The notes beneath the pieces were generated by a model. That model was not told the origin of the DNA, did no database searches, and saw nothing but the letters and a program-made list of their open reading frames with translations. Shown piece after piece: positions 27,093-36,485 of a stretch of 64,000 nucleotides of DNA. The position numbers and the translations under genes are program-made. The DNA comes from Hyphomonadaceae bacterium (lineage in GTDB: Bacteria > Pseudomonadota > Alphaproteobacteria > Caulobacterales > Hyphomonadaceae): assembly GCA_028285145.1 (NCBI GenBank), contig JANQQC010000065.1, positions 36,032 to 100,031 of the forward strand, in the 5' to 3' direction. Positions within the stretch are counted from its first letter, which is position 1. Each line of letters begins with the position of its first letter.

Positions 27093-27521
27093 CTACTTCG
27101 GCTTTCGCCGGATCAGTCGGAACACGGCATCGGCCCGTCCGCAGGGGCGTCGGCCGTCTCGAACCATGTCGGCGCTGACATGCACGACATCGTCGAGGGC
27201 AGCTGAAACCCTCGGTCTGGCCTCAAGCCACGAGCCTTCAGGAACGATATCCAGAAAGCTCATTGTCAGTTTCAGCGTGACCGACACTGATCGCGCTTCG
27301 TGCCAGACGGCCCATGCAAGCGCGCCATCGGCAAAAGCCGAGGCCATCCCTCCATGGAGGAAACCCATGCTGTTACAATGCCGATCAAGGACGATCAGGC
27401 CAGATCGCAAATCATCTTTGCCCGTCGCGCGATAGACTGGGCCATTGTGACGTGTGAACGGCCCTCGAGATGACGATAGCTCAAATCCGGCTGGCGGCGC
27501 AGCCTCTGCGCTATTCGTCAT
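27093..27521 (-). CDS. PaaI-type acyl-CoA thioesterase
   Basis: A 142-residue hotdog-fold protein. The helix and active-site segment HCNSMGFLHGGMASAFADGALAW is typical of PaaI/thioesterase superfamily members (acyl-CoA hydrolysis). The ATG at 27521 overlaps the end of the DUF192 gene by 11 bases; upstream frame to 27593 would duplicate that gene. The acyl-CoA substrate is not predictable. Confidence 0.85.
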   Translation of the reverse strand: MTNSAEAAPPAGFELSSSRGPFTRHNGPVYRATGKDDLRSGLIVLDRHCNSMGFLHGGMASAFADGALAWAVWHEARSVSVTLKLTMSFLDIVPEGSWLEARPRVSAALDDVVHVSADMVRDGRRPCGRADAVFRLIRRKPK

Positions 27522-27957
27522 TCGAAGCCGCAAATATCCGGTGATCGACCGTAGCACCCGGCTCAATGCCGAGTTCTGCCGACCGCCCGCCATTCAGCTC
27601 CAATACGCCTTTGACGGGCACCCCCGGATTGATCCGTCGTTCAGACCCCGGAACGGCGTTTCGGGCAATCGCAACAACGACCCCATCGGTGCCGATGAAA
27701 AGCATATCGAGGGGCAGCGTCACATTGCGCATCCACATATTGGCTTCGCGCGGCGTGCCGAAGTCGAACAGCATCCCTGCGTCGGCCTCCAGTGTTTCGC
27801 GAAACATCAGGCCCGTTGTGATTTCATCGGGTTCATCTGCGAGCTCAACAGTAAACTCATGCGTTACATCGCCAGACTGAACGATCACGATTTCCGTTTC
27901 CTGGGCGAAAGCTTGCCCAGCCACCAATACCAAAAGGCTCAAAAGTGCGGTTTTCAT
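27511..27957 (-). CDS. Secreted DUF192 protein
   Basis: A 148-residue protein with a cleavable signal peptide (residues 1-18, ALLSLLVLVAGQAFA) followed by the DUF192 core: ITTGLMFRETLEADAGMLFDF, MWMRNVTLPLDMLFIG and AVPGSERRINPG. The family is often found near cold-shock proteins in Alphaproteobacteria, as here, but has no assigned activity. Periplasmic location follows from the signal. Confidence 0.9.
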   Translation of the reverse strand: MKTALLSLLVLVAGQAFAQETEIVIVQSGDVTHEFTVELADEPDEITTGLMFRETLEADAGMLFDFGTPREANMWMRNVTLPLDMLFIGTDGVVVAIARNAVPGSERRINPGVPVKGVLELNGGRSAELGIEPGATVDHRIFAASNDE

Positions 27958-28005
27958 AACCGTCGTCTAGTCGAGCGTTCTGGCGCTCGCAAGGCTGTTG
28001 ATCAA

Positions 28006-28524
28006 TCAGTCAGCGGGCTGCACTGCGCCAACATACTTGCCCTTCGCCCCGGACTGGATCGAAACCATCAATTCATCGCCGGGTTCTAGGCCTTCATAGC
28101 CGGCGTCACGCGCGACAACAGCATGTATGAAGATGTCCTCATCGGAGCCTGACATCTGAACGAAACCGTACCCCTTGGTGCGATTGAACCACTTTACAGT
28201 GACTGGCGTTTGTTCGGTGCCTGCATCGTCAGTAGTCGCCTTTGCGCGAGGTGGGTCCATCTCTATGATGTTGACGGCCTGCCAGCCCTTGTCGCCGCGA
28301 ATGGCGTCGCAAACGATGTTGGCCCCTTCATCAGCGAAGCTTTCGCCGTACTGGCGCAGCGCGCTGATATGAAGAAGGACATCGCCGCCAAAGGATGCTG
28401 CTGATGCGCTGCTGGGCACAACAAACCCGTAACCCTTGGCTGTATCGAACCATTTCACCGTTCCGATCACGCGAACGGCTTCCGGTTCCAGTCCCGCGTC
28501 TTCTTGCTTTGCCGCTTGTGACAT
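28006..28524 (-). CDS. Double cold-shock-domain protein
   Basis: A 172-residue protein with two CspA folds in tandem. Domain 1 (residues 18-92) has the RNA-binding pair GTVKWFDTAKGYGFVVP and VLLHISALRQYG. Domain 2 (107-170) has VTVKWFNRTKGYGFVQM and DIFIHAVV. Both keep the RNP1/RNP2-like aromatic motifs. Such two-domain Csps are common in Alphaproteobacteria and act as RNA chaperones or antiterminators. The gene follows tRNA-Glu by 100 bases; that leader contains an inverted repeat noted separately. Confidence 0.93.
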   Translation of the reverse strand: MSQAAKQEDAGLEPEAVRVIGTVKWFDTAKGYGFVVPSSASAASFGGDVLLHISALRQYGESFADEGANIVCDAIRGDKGWQAVNIIEMDPPRAKATTDDAGTEQTPVTVKWFNRTKGYGFVQMSGSDEDIFIHAVVARDAGYEGLEPGDELMVSIQSGAKGKYVGAVQPAD

Positions 28525-28592
28525 TACCCAAAATCCCCTGAAGGATGAGGCTATGCGTCTGTCACGGGAATGTCACCCGTCCAAGACATCGC

Positions 28593-28618
28593 CGACACGA
28601 AAAAATGCAGTCGTGTCG
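28593..28618. repeat. Perfect 8-base inverted repeat between tRNA-Glu and the cold-shock gene
   Basis: CGACACGA (28593-28600) and TCGTGTCG (28611-28618) can form a stem around a 10-base loop rich in A/T. On the minus strand, T runs lie before the stem and in the loop but not after it, so it is not a standard terminator. It could be a tRNA trailer hairpin or part of the csp leader. Confidence 0.4.
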
Positions 28619-28624
28619 AAAAAG

Positions 28625-28699
28625 TGGCACTCCCTAGGGGAATCGAACCCCTCTTTCCAGGTTGAAAACCTGGCGTCCTAACCGATAGACGAAGGGAGC
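28625..28699 (-). tRNA. tRNA-Glu (anticodon TTC)
   Basis: A 75-base minus-strand cloverleaf with acceptor stem GCTCCCT/AGGGAGT, anticodon stem CCAGG/CCTGG, loop TTTTCAA and encoded CCA (28627-28625). It lies between recJ and the cold-shock gene. Confidence 0.95.
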
Positions 28700-28759
28700 G
28701 CTCGGTTAGAGAGAGCGGATATAACGGTGCTCGGATGAACACGCAAGCGGTGTTGTGTA

Positions 28760-30550
28760 TCATGTCGCCGCAGCGTCGATGACCTCCATTTGGACCCGCC
28801 GGCGTCCATTCCACTCATCGGCCTTCAGCCGGCCCACAATATGGAGCTTTGCACCATTGACCACGGCATCGCCGAGGGGAGTATCTTTGGTTCGCCAGGC
28901 AATGCATTCGAGCCGGCCAGAGGCGTCTTCTGCAACAAACTTGGTGTGATTGGCACCGACCGTGCGGGCACCGGTGACCATAATGTCGGCCATCGCAAAT
29001 ACGGGCTGCGGCGCACCAACGCCGAAAGGGCTGAGCGCGTCGATCTGGTCGACGAAGTCGGTCGTGGCGGCACCAGGCGATGCGACAGCATCAATGAACA
29101 GCTCCCGCGCTGCGGCCCGTGCATCGGAAAATGCCGCCATGTGACCGGTCATCCAGGCATCAAAACCCTCCAATTGTTCCGGTTCGAGGCTCAATCCACC
29201 GGCCATGGCGTGTCCGCCGCCTGAGAGGATCACACCCTCTTTTGCTGCGGCGGCAATCGCATCGCCAATGTTCACACCGCGCACGGATCGCGCGGAGCCT
29301 TTCGCGACTGGCCCGAGGCCCTCTCCCCAGCCGATCACGATGCTTGGCAGGTGAAACCTGTCCTTCAGGCGTCCGGCAACAATGCCAATCACACCGGGGT
29401 GCCACCCTTCCCCGCTGGCAATCAGAATGCCTCTGTCGGGATCGTGCTCAAGCGCTTTTGTCGCTTGGGTTGAGGCTTCATCCAGAATGGCAGCCTCAAC
29501 CGCCTTTCGCTCATCGTTCAACGCATGGAGACGTTCCGCCAGCGCGATCGCTTCGGCGCGATCATCGGTTGCCAACAGCTTCGCTGCCAGCCAGGGGTCG
29601 CCAACGCGTCCACCCGCATTCAGGCGCGGCCCGAGAACGAAGGTTGCGTGATAGACCGTTTCGATCGCGCCAATACCGGAAACGTCTGCCAAAGCTCTCA
29701 AACCGGGATTGGCGTTGCGGCTCATGACCTTGAGGCCCTGTCTGACGAAGGCCCTGTTGATCCCTTCCAGAGGTGACATGTCGCAAAGTGTGCCGAGCGC
29801 GCAGAGATCCAGCCATTGGAGCGGGTCCGGCAGGCCACCCTCCGGCTCGATCCCTCGAGCACGCGCCACCTTGTTGATGGCTGCGAGAAAGACAAACACG
29901 ACCCCGGCCGCGGCAAGGTGCCCACAGCCTGAGGTATCATCCGCCCGGTTCGGATTAACGAGCGCGGCGCTAGGTGGCGGCGCACCCTGCATAAGGTGGT
30001 GGTCGAGCACGATGACAGGCAGGCCAATCTCGTCCGCAGTCTCGAGCGCCTGAACTGCAGCGGCACCGCAATCTACAGTAATAACGAGTTCAGCCCCCTC
30101 CTGCTGCAGCGCTCTGAAGGCTTCCGGAGACGGCCCATAACCCTCTTTAAGGCGATCGGGCACGTAGAGCCCCAGATCTCTCCCCCAGACCCGGAAATAC
30201 CGACTGAGAAGCGCAGAGGATGTTCCGCCATCCACATCATAGTCCGCGAAGACCGTGACGGAGCTGCCATCCTGAATCGCATCGAGCACAAGTTCAGCCG
30301 CCTTTTCCATATCCGCAAAGCTGAACGGATCCGGAAAAAGCGTACGCAAAGTCGGGTTGAGGTATGTATCTACGCCATCTGCATCGACGCCGCGAAGCGC
30401 CAGCAGGCGAGCAAGCGTGTCATTACCCTCGAGCCGTGCTGACAGCGCGCGGACATCACCTTCCGACGTTGAAGCGAGGTTCCAGAAGCGTCCCGTGAAA
30501 GAGTCAGAGACGCCGAACAGATTGTCTTGGGCTGGCGCGTTGCTCGCCAT
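28760..30550 (-). CDS. recJ: Single-stranded-DNA-specific exonuclease RecJ
   Basis: A 596-residue DHH-superfamily 5'-3' exonuclease used in recombination and mismatch or base-excision repair. The metal-binding motifs are visible: FADYDVDGGTSSALL near residue 100, VITVDCGAA, the DHH motif in VIVLDHHLMQG near 182, and the DHHA1 glycine motif SGGGHAMAGG. The start is 4 bases after the glpX stop, so the two are co-transcribed. Confidence 0.96.
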   Translation of the reverse strand: MASNAPAQDNLFGVSDSFTGRFWNLASTSEGDVRALSARLEGNDTLARLLALRGVDADGVDTYLNPTLRTLFPDPFSFADMEKAAELVLDAIQDGSSVTVFADYDVDGGTSSALLSRYFRVWGRDLGLYVPDRLKEGYGPSPEAFRALQQEGAELVITVDCGAAAVQALETADEIGLPVIVLDHHLMQGAPPPSAALVNPNRADDTSGCGHLAAAGVVFVFLAAINKVARARGIEPEGGLPDPLQWLDLCALGTLCDMSPLEGINRAFVRQGLKVMSRNANPGLRALADVSGIGAIETVYHATFVLGPRLNAGGRVGDPWLAAKLLATDDRAEAIALAERLHALNDERKAVEAAILDEASTQATKALEHDPDRGILIASGEGWHPGVIGIVAGRLKDRFHLPSIVIGWGEGLGPVAKGSARSVRGVNIGDAIAAAAKEGVILSGGGHAMAGGLSLEPEQLEGFDAWMTGHMAAFSDARAAARELFIDAVASPGAATTDFVDQIDALSPFGVGAPQPVFAMADIMVTGARTVGANHTKFVAEDASGRLECIAWRTKDTPLGDAVVNGAKLHIVGRLKADEWNGRRRVQMEVIDAAAT

Positions 30551-30554
30551 CCGG

Positions 30555-31505
30555 TCAGGCAGGCCGCTTGGACCGGATCATTCGAACAGCGCCGTCTTCC
30601 GAGGACATCACCAGCGTATGTGTTTGGACCTGCCCCCCATCTGTTCGGACGCCCTCCAGAAGATCGCCATTCGTCACGCCCGTAGCGCAGAAAACGGTCT
30701 CATCGGAGGCAAGTTCGGACAGATCATAGGTTCGGTCGAAGTCCGTGATGCCAACCCGGCTGGCGCGCGCGCGCTCATCGTCATTCCGGAAAATCAGGCG
30801 GCCCTTCATTTGCCCGCCAACGCATTTGAGCGCGGCAGCCGCCAATACACCCTCCGGGGCACCGCCGGAGCCGACATAGAGATCAATGCCGGTTGCCGGG
30901 TCTGTCGTGTAGATTACGCCAGCGACGTCGCCATCCGTAATGAGGCGAATGCGAGCTCCTGCTGAGCGCAGGCTTTCAATCGTTTCTGCGTGACGCGGGC
31001 GATCGAGTACACAGGCGGTCATTGCGCCGACCTCAACGCCCTTGGCCTTGGCAAGCTCAGCAATCACTTCAGCAGGTGTCGCATCAAGGCTGACAATGTC
31101 ATCCGGATAACCGGGGCCAATGGCGATTTTTTCCATGTAGGTGTCGGGCGCATGTAGCAGTCCGCCACGTGGGGCGATGGCGAGAACCGCCAGCGCATTG
31201 GCCATGGCCTTTGCTGTGAGTGTCGTGCCTTCCAGCGGGTCGAGCGCGATATCGATCTCAGGCCCTGTCCCAGTGCCGACTTCCTCGCCGATGTAGAGCA
31301 TCGGTGCTTCGTCGCGTTCGCCTTCACCGATGACGATCCGGCCTCTGAAGTCGATATCGTTGAAGGCCGTACGCATGGCATCAACAGCGGCTTGATCGGC
31401 AGCCTTTTCGTCGCCGCGCCCAACAAGGGTTGAGGCCGCGACAGCGGCCTTCTCGGTGACACGAACCATTGCGTCGGCAAGGTCAGGCGTAAGGATACTC
31501 GTCAT
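30555..31505 (-). CDS. glpX: Class II fructose-1,6-bisphosphatase
   Basis: A 316-residue GlpX-family phosphatase for gluconeogenesis. Metal-binding segments are present: GEGERDEAPML, ALDPLEGTTLTA and TDGDVAGVI. I chose MTSILTPDLADAMVRVTE as the start; the frame is open upstream to 31589 but overlaps hom. It lies 43 bases after hom and 4 bases before recJ, a gene order common in Alphaproteobacteria. Confidence 0.95.
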   Translation of the reverse strand: MTSILTPDLADAMVRVTEKAAVAASTLVGRGDEKAADQAAVDAMRTAFNDIDFRGRIVIGEGERDEAPMLYIGEEVGTGTGPEIDIALDPLEGTTLTAKAMANALAVLAIAPRGGLLHAPDTYMEKIAIGPGYPDDIVSLDATPAEVIAELAKAKGVEVGAMTACVLDRPRHAETIESLRSAGARIRLITDGDVAGVIYTTDPATGIDLYVGSGGAPEGVLAAAALKCVGGQMKGRLIFRNDDERARASRVGITDFDRTYDLSELASDETVFCATGVTNGDLLEGVRTDGGQVQTHTLVMSSEDGAVRMIRSKRPA

Positions 31506-31548
31506 GGCATTGCACTCCTGCGGCGAGGTTTGCCGCTTGTGTTTTTTG

Positions 31549-32832
31549 TTAAGCGGCCGCTTCGATACGAATGAGAAGCGGCGCGTCAATGGGGCTGGAA
31601 AGCCCGCTCAGCCTTTTACGGGCTGCGTTGATTTCCGCGTTTGAGCAAACATGTGTGACAATCGCAATCGGCGCGGCCCCGTTTTCGTCGGCAGAATCCT
31701 GCATCAGCTTATCGACCGAAACGCCCTCTGCCGCGAGCGCCTCGGTTAGTTCGGCCAACGCGCCCGAACGATCCTCCAGCCGCACTCGCAAGAAGTATGC
31801 CGAGCGCTCATCATTGATTTCGGTTGTGAATGGGCGGCCTGAATGGTGGTCAGCGCGACCGAAAGCCGGTCTCGCGGACGGTGTGAACAGTTTGGCGATG
31901 TCTCCCATGACTGCACTTGCAGTCGGACCTGCCCCCGCTCCAGGGCCAGTGAGTACCACAGCCCCCAGCGGCTCGCCTTCAACCCGCACTGTGTTGAGGC
32001 TCCCGTTGACGCGGGCCAGAGGGTGCTCATGCGGCAGGGCTTTGGGGGCGACGCGGCAGACAACGCCATCCTCGGTCAAGACGCCTTCGGCGATCAGTTT
32101 GATGCGATAGCCAAGCCGGTCCGCGAAGGTCAGATCGAGAAGCTCGACACCCTCTACACCCTCAACGGCCACTTTGGAGAAATCGAGATCAGCGGAAAAC
32201 GCGATAGCGGAAAGAATGGCCGCCTTATGCGCGGCATCCATGCCTGACACATCGAGAGTCGGATCGGCTTCAGCGTAACCGAGCTTCTGCGCTTCAGCCA
32301 GAACCTCTTCATAGGAGCGGCCGGTCTTCAGCATTTCGGTCGTCAGGAAGTTACAGGTCCCATTCAAAATGCCGGACACGCGGCTGACTTCGACAGCCGA
32401 GAGAGAGTCCCGCAGGGCCCGGACAACCGGAACGCCGCCTGCGACGGCTGCCTCAAACAGAAGATCGACATTGTTCTCGCTGGCAAGATCGGCAAGCGCC
32501 GCACCGTGCAGCGCGATCAGGGCCTTGTTTGCCGTGACAACCGGTTTCCCGGCCTTCAGAGCCGTTTCTACTGCGAATTTCGCTGGACCATCGGATCCGC
32601 CCACCAGTTCAACGAAGACGTCAATATCATCGTCTCCGGCAAGCGTCGCTGCATCGTCGAACCACCGATAGCTGGAAATGTCAGCATTGCGGTTTCGGCC
32701 GCGGCTGCGTGCGGACACGCCCGTGACTTCCACAGGGCCGGGCAGACGCAGCTTGTCCTGCTTCTCAACAAGTTCAATGAGGCCACAGCCGACATGGCCG
32801 AGGCCGGCGATTCCAAGACGCAATGGCTTCAA
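31549..32832 (-). CDS. hom: Homoserine dehydrogenase
   Basis: A 427-residue NAD(P)-dependent enzyme that reduces aspartate semialdehyde to homoserine, for threonine and methionine. The N-terminal Rossmann domain starts with GIAGLGHVGCGLIELV, the catalytic part has ANKALIALHG and GVPVVRALRDSL, GILNGTCNFLTTEM and AYADPTLDVSG-like AEADPTLDVSGMDAAHK; residues 350-427 form an ACT regulatory domain (YFLRVRLEDRSGALAELTEAL). It follows the aminotransferase gene by 27 bases. Confidence 0.96.
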   Translation of the reverse strand: MKPLRLGIAGLGHVGCGLIELVEKQDKLRLPGPVEVTGVSARSRGRNRNADISSYRWFDDAATLAGDDDIDVFVELVGGSDGPAKFAVETALKAGKPVVTANKALIALHGAALADLASENNVDLLFEAAVAGGVPVVRALRDSLSAVEVSRVSGILNGTCNFLTTEMLKTGRSYEEVLAEAQKLGYAEADPTLDVSGMDAAHKAAILSAIAFSADLDFSKVAVEGVEGVELLDLTFADRLGYRIKLIAEGVLTEDGVVCRVAPKALPHEHPLARVNGSLNTVRVEGEPLGAVVLTGPGAGAGPTASAVMGDIAKLFTPSARPAFGRADHHSGRPFTTEINDERSAYFLRVRLEDRSGALAELTEALAAEGVSVDKLMQDSADENGAAPIAIVTHVCSNAEINAARKRLSGLSSPIDAPLLIRIEAAA

Positions 32833-32859
32833 AGCCGGTTCCTTCCCTGCCCCGGCGGA

Positions 32860-34059
32860 TCAGGCCGCAGCGATTTCGTTGATGCCGCGCGACTCCAGAA
32901 ACTTCCTGATATTACGCGCTGCCTGGCGAATCCGCTGTTCGTTCTCAACAAGGCCAATACGGACATAACCTTCGCCGTGCTCGCCGAACGCAGCGCCCGG
33001 AGAAACAGCGACGTGCGCCTCTTCAATCAGTTGGAGGGAAAATTCAAGGCTTCCTAGCGCGCGCAGAGCCGGAGGGATCGGAGCCCAGGCGAACATGGAG
33101 GCGCGCGGGCTGGGAATTCGCCAGCCGGCACGGGTGAAGCTTTCAACCAGTGCATCGCGCCGGGAACGATAAATCTCGCGCATTTCCTCGACACAATCAT
33201 CCGGTCCGTCGAGCGCGGCACACGCGGCAACCTGAATAGGCGTATAGGCACCATAGTCGAGATAAGACTTCACGCGCGCTAGCGCGCTAATCAGACGTTC
33301 GTTGCCGGCAACGAACCCGACACGCCAACCGGCCATGGAATAAGTCTTCGAAAGCGTTGTTGTTTCGACGGCGATGTCCCGTGCGCCGTCGATTTGTAGG
33401 ATCGAAGGCGGCTGCTCGTCGAAATAGATCTCGTTGTAGGCAAGATCCGACAAGATCCAGAGGTCGTGCTTCTTAGCGAAGCGAACGGCCTCGCGATAAA
33501 AATCGAGATCGACGACTTCGGCGGTCGGGTTTGACGGATAGCAAAGCACCATCGCCGTGGGTGGCGGAACAGAATGGTTCACCGCCTTTCCAAGGCTCGA
33601 CAGATACTGCTCAGGCGTCAGCGCTGGCACATTGCGGATAGATGCCCCAGCCATGATAAAACCAAAGGAATGGATTGGATAAGACGGATCCGGCGCAAGG
33701 ATCACGTCTCCTGGAGCGGTCATGGCCTGTGCGAGATTGGCGAAACCTTCTTTAGACCCGAGGGTCACGATGACTTCCCGGTCCATATCCAGCGTCACGT
33801 CGAACCGACGTTTGTAGTAGCCCGCCAGGGCGCGGCGGAGGCCGGGAATCCCTCGCGAGGCAGAATAGCGGTTCGTGCCGGGCTTCTGAGCGGTCTCGAT
33901 TAGTTTGTCGATGATATGCTGCGGCGTCGGCAAGTCTGGATTGCCCATGCCGAGATTGATGATATCGGCACCTTCCGCTCGAAGATTAGCCGCTTTGCGG
34001 TTCACCTGTTCGAACACATAAGGCGGCAACCGCCTGATTTTATGGAACTCGCCGTTCAT
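32860..34059 (-). CDS. AlaC-like class I aminotransferase
   Basis: A 399-residue PLP aminotransferase. The N-terminus MNGEFHKIRRLPPYVFEQV, NLGMGNPDLPTP, the PLP lysine in TTTLSKTYSMAGWRVGF and the terminal FGEHGEGYVRIGL match the alanine/glutamate-pyruvate group often encoded next to homoserine dehydrogenase. AAGGAG precedes the ATG with ideal spacing. The exact amino donor is not certain. Confidence 0.88.
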   Translation of the reverse strand: MNGEFHKIRRLPPYVFEQVNRKAANLRAEGADIINLGMGNPDLPTPQHIIDKLIETAQKPGTNRYSASRGIPGLRRALAGYYKRRFDVTLDMDREVIVTLGSKEGFANLAQAMTAPGDVILAPDPSYPIHSFGFIMAGASIRNVPALTPEQYLSSLGKAVNHSVPPPTAMVLCYPSNPTAEVVDLDFYREAVRFAKKHDLWILSDLAYNEIYFDEQPPSILQIDGARDIAVETTTLSKTYSMAGWRVGFVAGNERLISALARVKSYLDYGAYTPIQVAACAALDGPDDCVEEMREIYRSRRDALVESFTRAGWRIPSPRASMFAWAPIPPALRALGSLEFSLQLIEEAHVAVSPGAAFGEHGEGYVRIGLVENEQRIRQAARNIRKFLESRGINEIAAA

Positions 34060-34082
34060 AACCGTCTCCTTGACGGGCGTTT

Positions 34083-34490
34083 TCAACCGCCTGCGGTGTG
34101 TTTGTCAAAGACTGATCGAAGTGCCTGGATTTCTTCGTCTGTCAGGATGTCTGGTGGCGTTGAGACTGGATCGAAACGTGCCATGAGTTCAGCCTGCAGC
34201 TGGAGGATGTCTTGGGTTGCCGTCGGCGTGGCTGGTTCTGCCCGTGGATGCGCCAGAAAAGCGACCTCGGCGGCACCAAGATCATCTTCTTCAACGTTGA
34301 GATTCTTGCCGGGACGCGTGTTTTCATCAAGACGCGGGATCGCTGCGATGTTCGGATAGCCTTCGCCGCGGATTTCGACGCGGCGCTCAGTGTACCATTC
34401 CGGCGCGTCGGCCACGAGCCCGCGCACCCGATCAACCGACCCGGCGCAGCCGCCCAAAAGCGCAACAAGGGCTAAAGTCCTAACAAACAT
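34083..34490 (-). CDS. Small lipoprotein of unknown function
   Basis: A 135-residue protein with a type II signal peptide: hydrophobic LALVALL and lipobox LGGC, so lipidation at Cys15 is expected. After it come VRGLVADAPEWYTERRVEIRGEGYPNIAAIP and a helical C-terminus. I know of no described family. It is 23 bases upstream of the aminotransferase gene and divergent from phaC. Confidence 0.75.
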   Translation of the reverse strand: MFVRTLALVALLGGCAGSVDRVRGLVADAPEWYTERRVEIRGEGYPNIAAIPRLDENTRPGKNLNVEEDDLGAAEVAFLAHPRAEPATPTATQDILQLQAELMARFDPVSTPPDILTDEEIQALRSVFDKHTAGG

Positions 34491-34574
34491 CAGATAATTT
34501 CGTCCTGAGACTCACTAATTCCAAATACCCTGCTAGTATACGAGTTGTCGCACAGAAGGGCGAGATTAAGGCTA

Positions 34575-36485
34575 ATGGCAGGTAAACAGACCAGCGGCGA
34601 AGACCGTACTCCTTCCCTCTCGGAACTCTTGGCCAGCCGTCCCCCTGAACAATTGCAAGCACTTTCATCCACCATGGCCGAGGCCATGTCGGAGAGCCAG
34701 TCCCTGATTTCAGATGTTATCGGGTTCGGTTCAACGGGCACGCAAAACCCAGCAAACGACCCCGTTGCGGCGTCAAAAGCGCTGTCCAAGGTTGGCCAGT
34801 CCCTGCTCGCCCATCCTGATCGCCTCGCTACTGCGAACGCAGAGCTGATGCGGGGTTGGTTCGAACTTTTCCAGGGTTTCATGACAGGCAATCTCGGCGA
34901 AGCGGAGCGTGACCGCCGGTTTTCCGACCCCGAATGGTCTGAGAACCCGATGTTCGACTTCATGCGCCGCGCCTACAAGCTGAACTCGGATTGGATGATG
35001 GCGCTCGTCGACAGCGCAACAGAGCTCGACGAGGCCGACAAGCGAAAAGCGAAGTATTACGGCCAGCTGACAGTCGATGCTTTCGCCCCGACGAATTTCT
35101 TCGCCAGCAACCCGACGGCGCTGAAGACCATGCTGGAGAGCGGTGGATCGAGCGTTGTCGAGGGCCTTCGTCAGGCGCGCGCAGATATCAAACGCGGCGG
35201 TGGCAAGCTCTCCATCAGCCAGACCGATGAAACGCCCTTCGAGGTCGGCAAGAATATCGCGACCGCCCCTGGCAAGGTGGTGTTCAGGAACGATCTCATC
35301 GAATTGATCCAGTACGCGCCGACAAAGAAGAAGACACGGGAGCGCCCGCTTCTGATCTTCCCGCCGTGGATCAACAAGTTCTACATTCTCGATCTACGCG
35401 AAGAAAATTCGATGATCCGTTGGCTCGTAAGCAAGGGCCTGACGGTTCTGGTTGTGTCGTGGCGCTCTGCCGACGACGTGACCAAGGACTACACTTGGGA
35501 CGATTATGCTGAAAAGGGCATTCACGCGGCCGTCGACGCGGCGCTAGAGGCGACGGGGGCCGATGACCTCAACGCTGTTGGATACTGCATTGGCGGGTCC
35601 CTGCTCTCCGGCACGCTGGCACGCATGGCCCAGACCGGTGACGATCGCATTGCCTCTGCCACCTTCTTTGCCTCCCAATCGGACTTCGAGAAAGCAGGCG
35701 AGCTGCTGATCTTCACCGACGGGGAAGCACAACAAACGATTTCGAAAATCATCGACGAGCATGACGGCATCATGCCCGGCGAATACATGGCCGAGACTTT
35801 CAACTGGCTCCGGCCGGTCGATCTCGTCTGGCGCTATGTCGTCGACAACTACATGATGGGAAAGAAGCCGCGCCCGTTCGACTTGCTCTACTGGAATGCC
35901 GACCAGACAAACATCCCCGGTCCCACGCATCGCACCTACATCGAACGCTTCTACGGCGAAAATGCTCTCGCAAAAAGCGAGTTCGAAATCCTTGGCGAGC
36001 GCGTCGATCTTTCAGACGTTGAGATTCCGGTCTTCGTTCAGTGCAGTCGGGATGATCACATTTGCCCCTATGAGTCCGTCTATCGGACAGCGAAGAAATT
36101 CAGCGGTGACACAACGTTTGTGATGGCCGGGTCCGGCCACATTGCGGGCGTGGTCAACCACCCGGATGCCAACAAGTATCAGCACTGGGTGCGAGGCGAT
36201 CTCCCGGGCGATGCGAATGAGTGGCTGGACGGGGCCGAGGAAATCCCCGGCTCCTGGTGGCCGACCTGGTGGAAGTGGCTGAAAAAGAACTCGGGCGAGA
36301 AAATCCCCGCGATCGCGCCCGAGGATTGCGGTCTTGGGGATGCGCCCGGCACCTATGTGAAATCCCGCCTCGAAGACATCGCCAAGGAACGGAAGAAGGC
36401 CCGCAAGGCAGCTAAGACGAAAACGAAGAAGTCTTCTAAGAAGCCGTCAGCAAGCAAGCGCCGGAAAACCGCCGTCAAAGCCTGA
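34575..36485 (+). CDS. phaC: Class I polyhydroxyalkanoate synthase
   Basis: A 636-residue PHA synthase that polymerises (R)-3-hydroxyacyl-CoA. The lipase-like box is VGYCIGGSL with the catalytic Cys near 338; the catalytic His is near 522 in GSGHIAGVVNHP; the PWINKFYILDL and ERFYGENALA segments are typical of class I. The final 33 residues form a tail with 13 Lys and 4 Arg (KERKKARKAAK, KTKKSSKK), which is longer and more basic than usual. The last 39 bases overlap argC on the opposite strand. Confidence 0.95.
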   Translation: MAGKQTSGEDRTPSLSELLASRPPEQLQALSSTMAEAMSESQSLISDVIGFGSTGTQNPANDPVAASKALSKVGQSLLAHPDRLATANAELMRGWFELFQGFMTGNLGEAERDRRFSDPEWSENPMFDFMRRAYKLNSDWMMALVDSATELDEADKRKAKYYGQLTVDAFAPTNFFASNPTALKTMLESGGSSVVEGLRQARADIKRGGGKLSISQTDETPFEVGKNIATAPGKVVFRNDLIELIQYAPTKKKTRERPLLIFPPWINKFYILDLREENSMIRWLVSKGLTVLVVSWRSADDVTKDYTWDDYAEKGIHAAVDAALEATGADDLNAVGYCIGGSLLSGTLARMAQTGDDRIASATFFASQSDFEKAGELLIFTDGEAQQTISKIIDEHDGIMPGEYMAETFNWLRPVDLVWRYVVDNYMMGKKPRPFDLLYWNADQTNIPGPTHRTYIERFYGENALAKSEFEILGERVDLSDVEIPVFVQCSRDDHICPYESVYRTAKKFSGDTTFVMAGSGHIAGVVNHPDANKYQHWVRGDLPGDANEWLDGAEEIPGSWWPTWWKWLKKNSGEKIPAIAPEDCGLGDAPGTYVKSRLEDIAKERKKARKAAKTKTKKSSKKPSASKRRKTAVKA

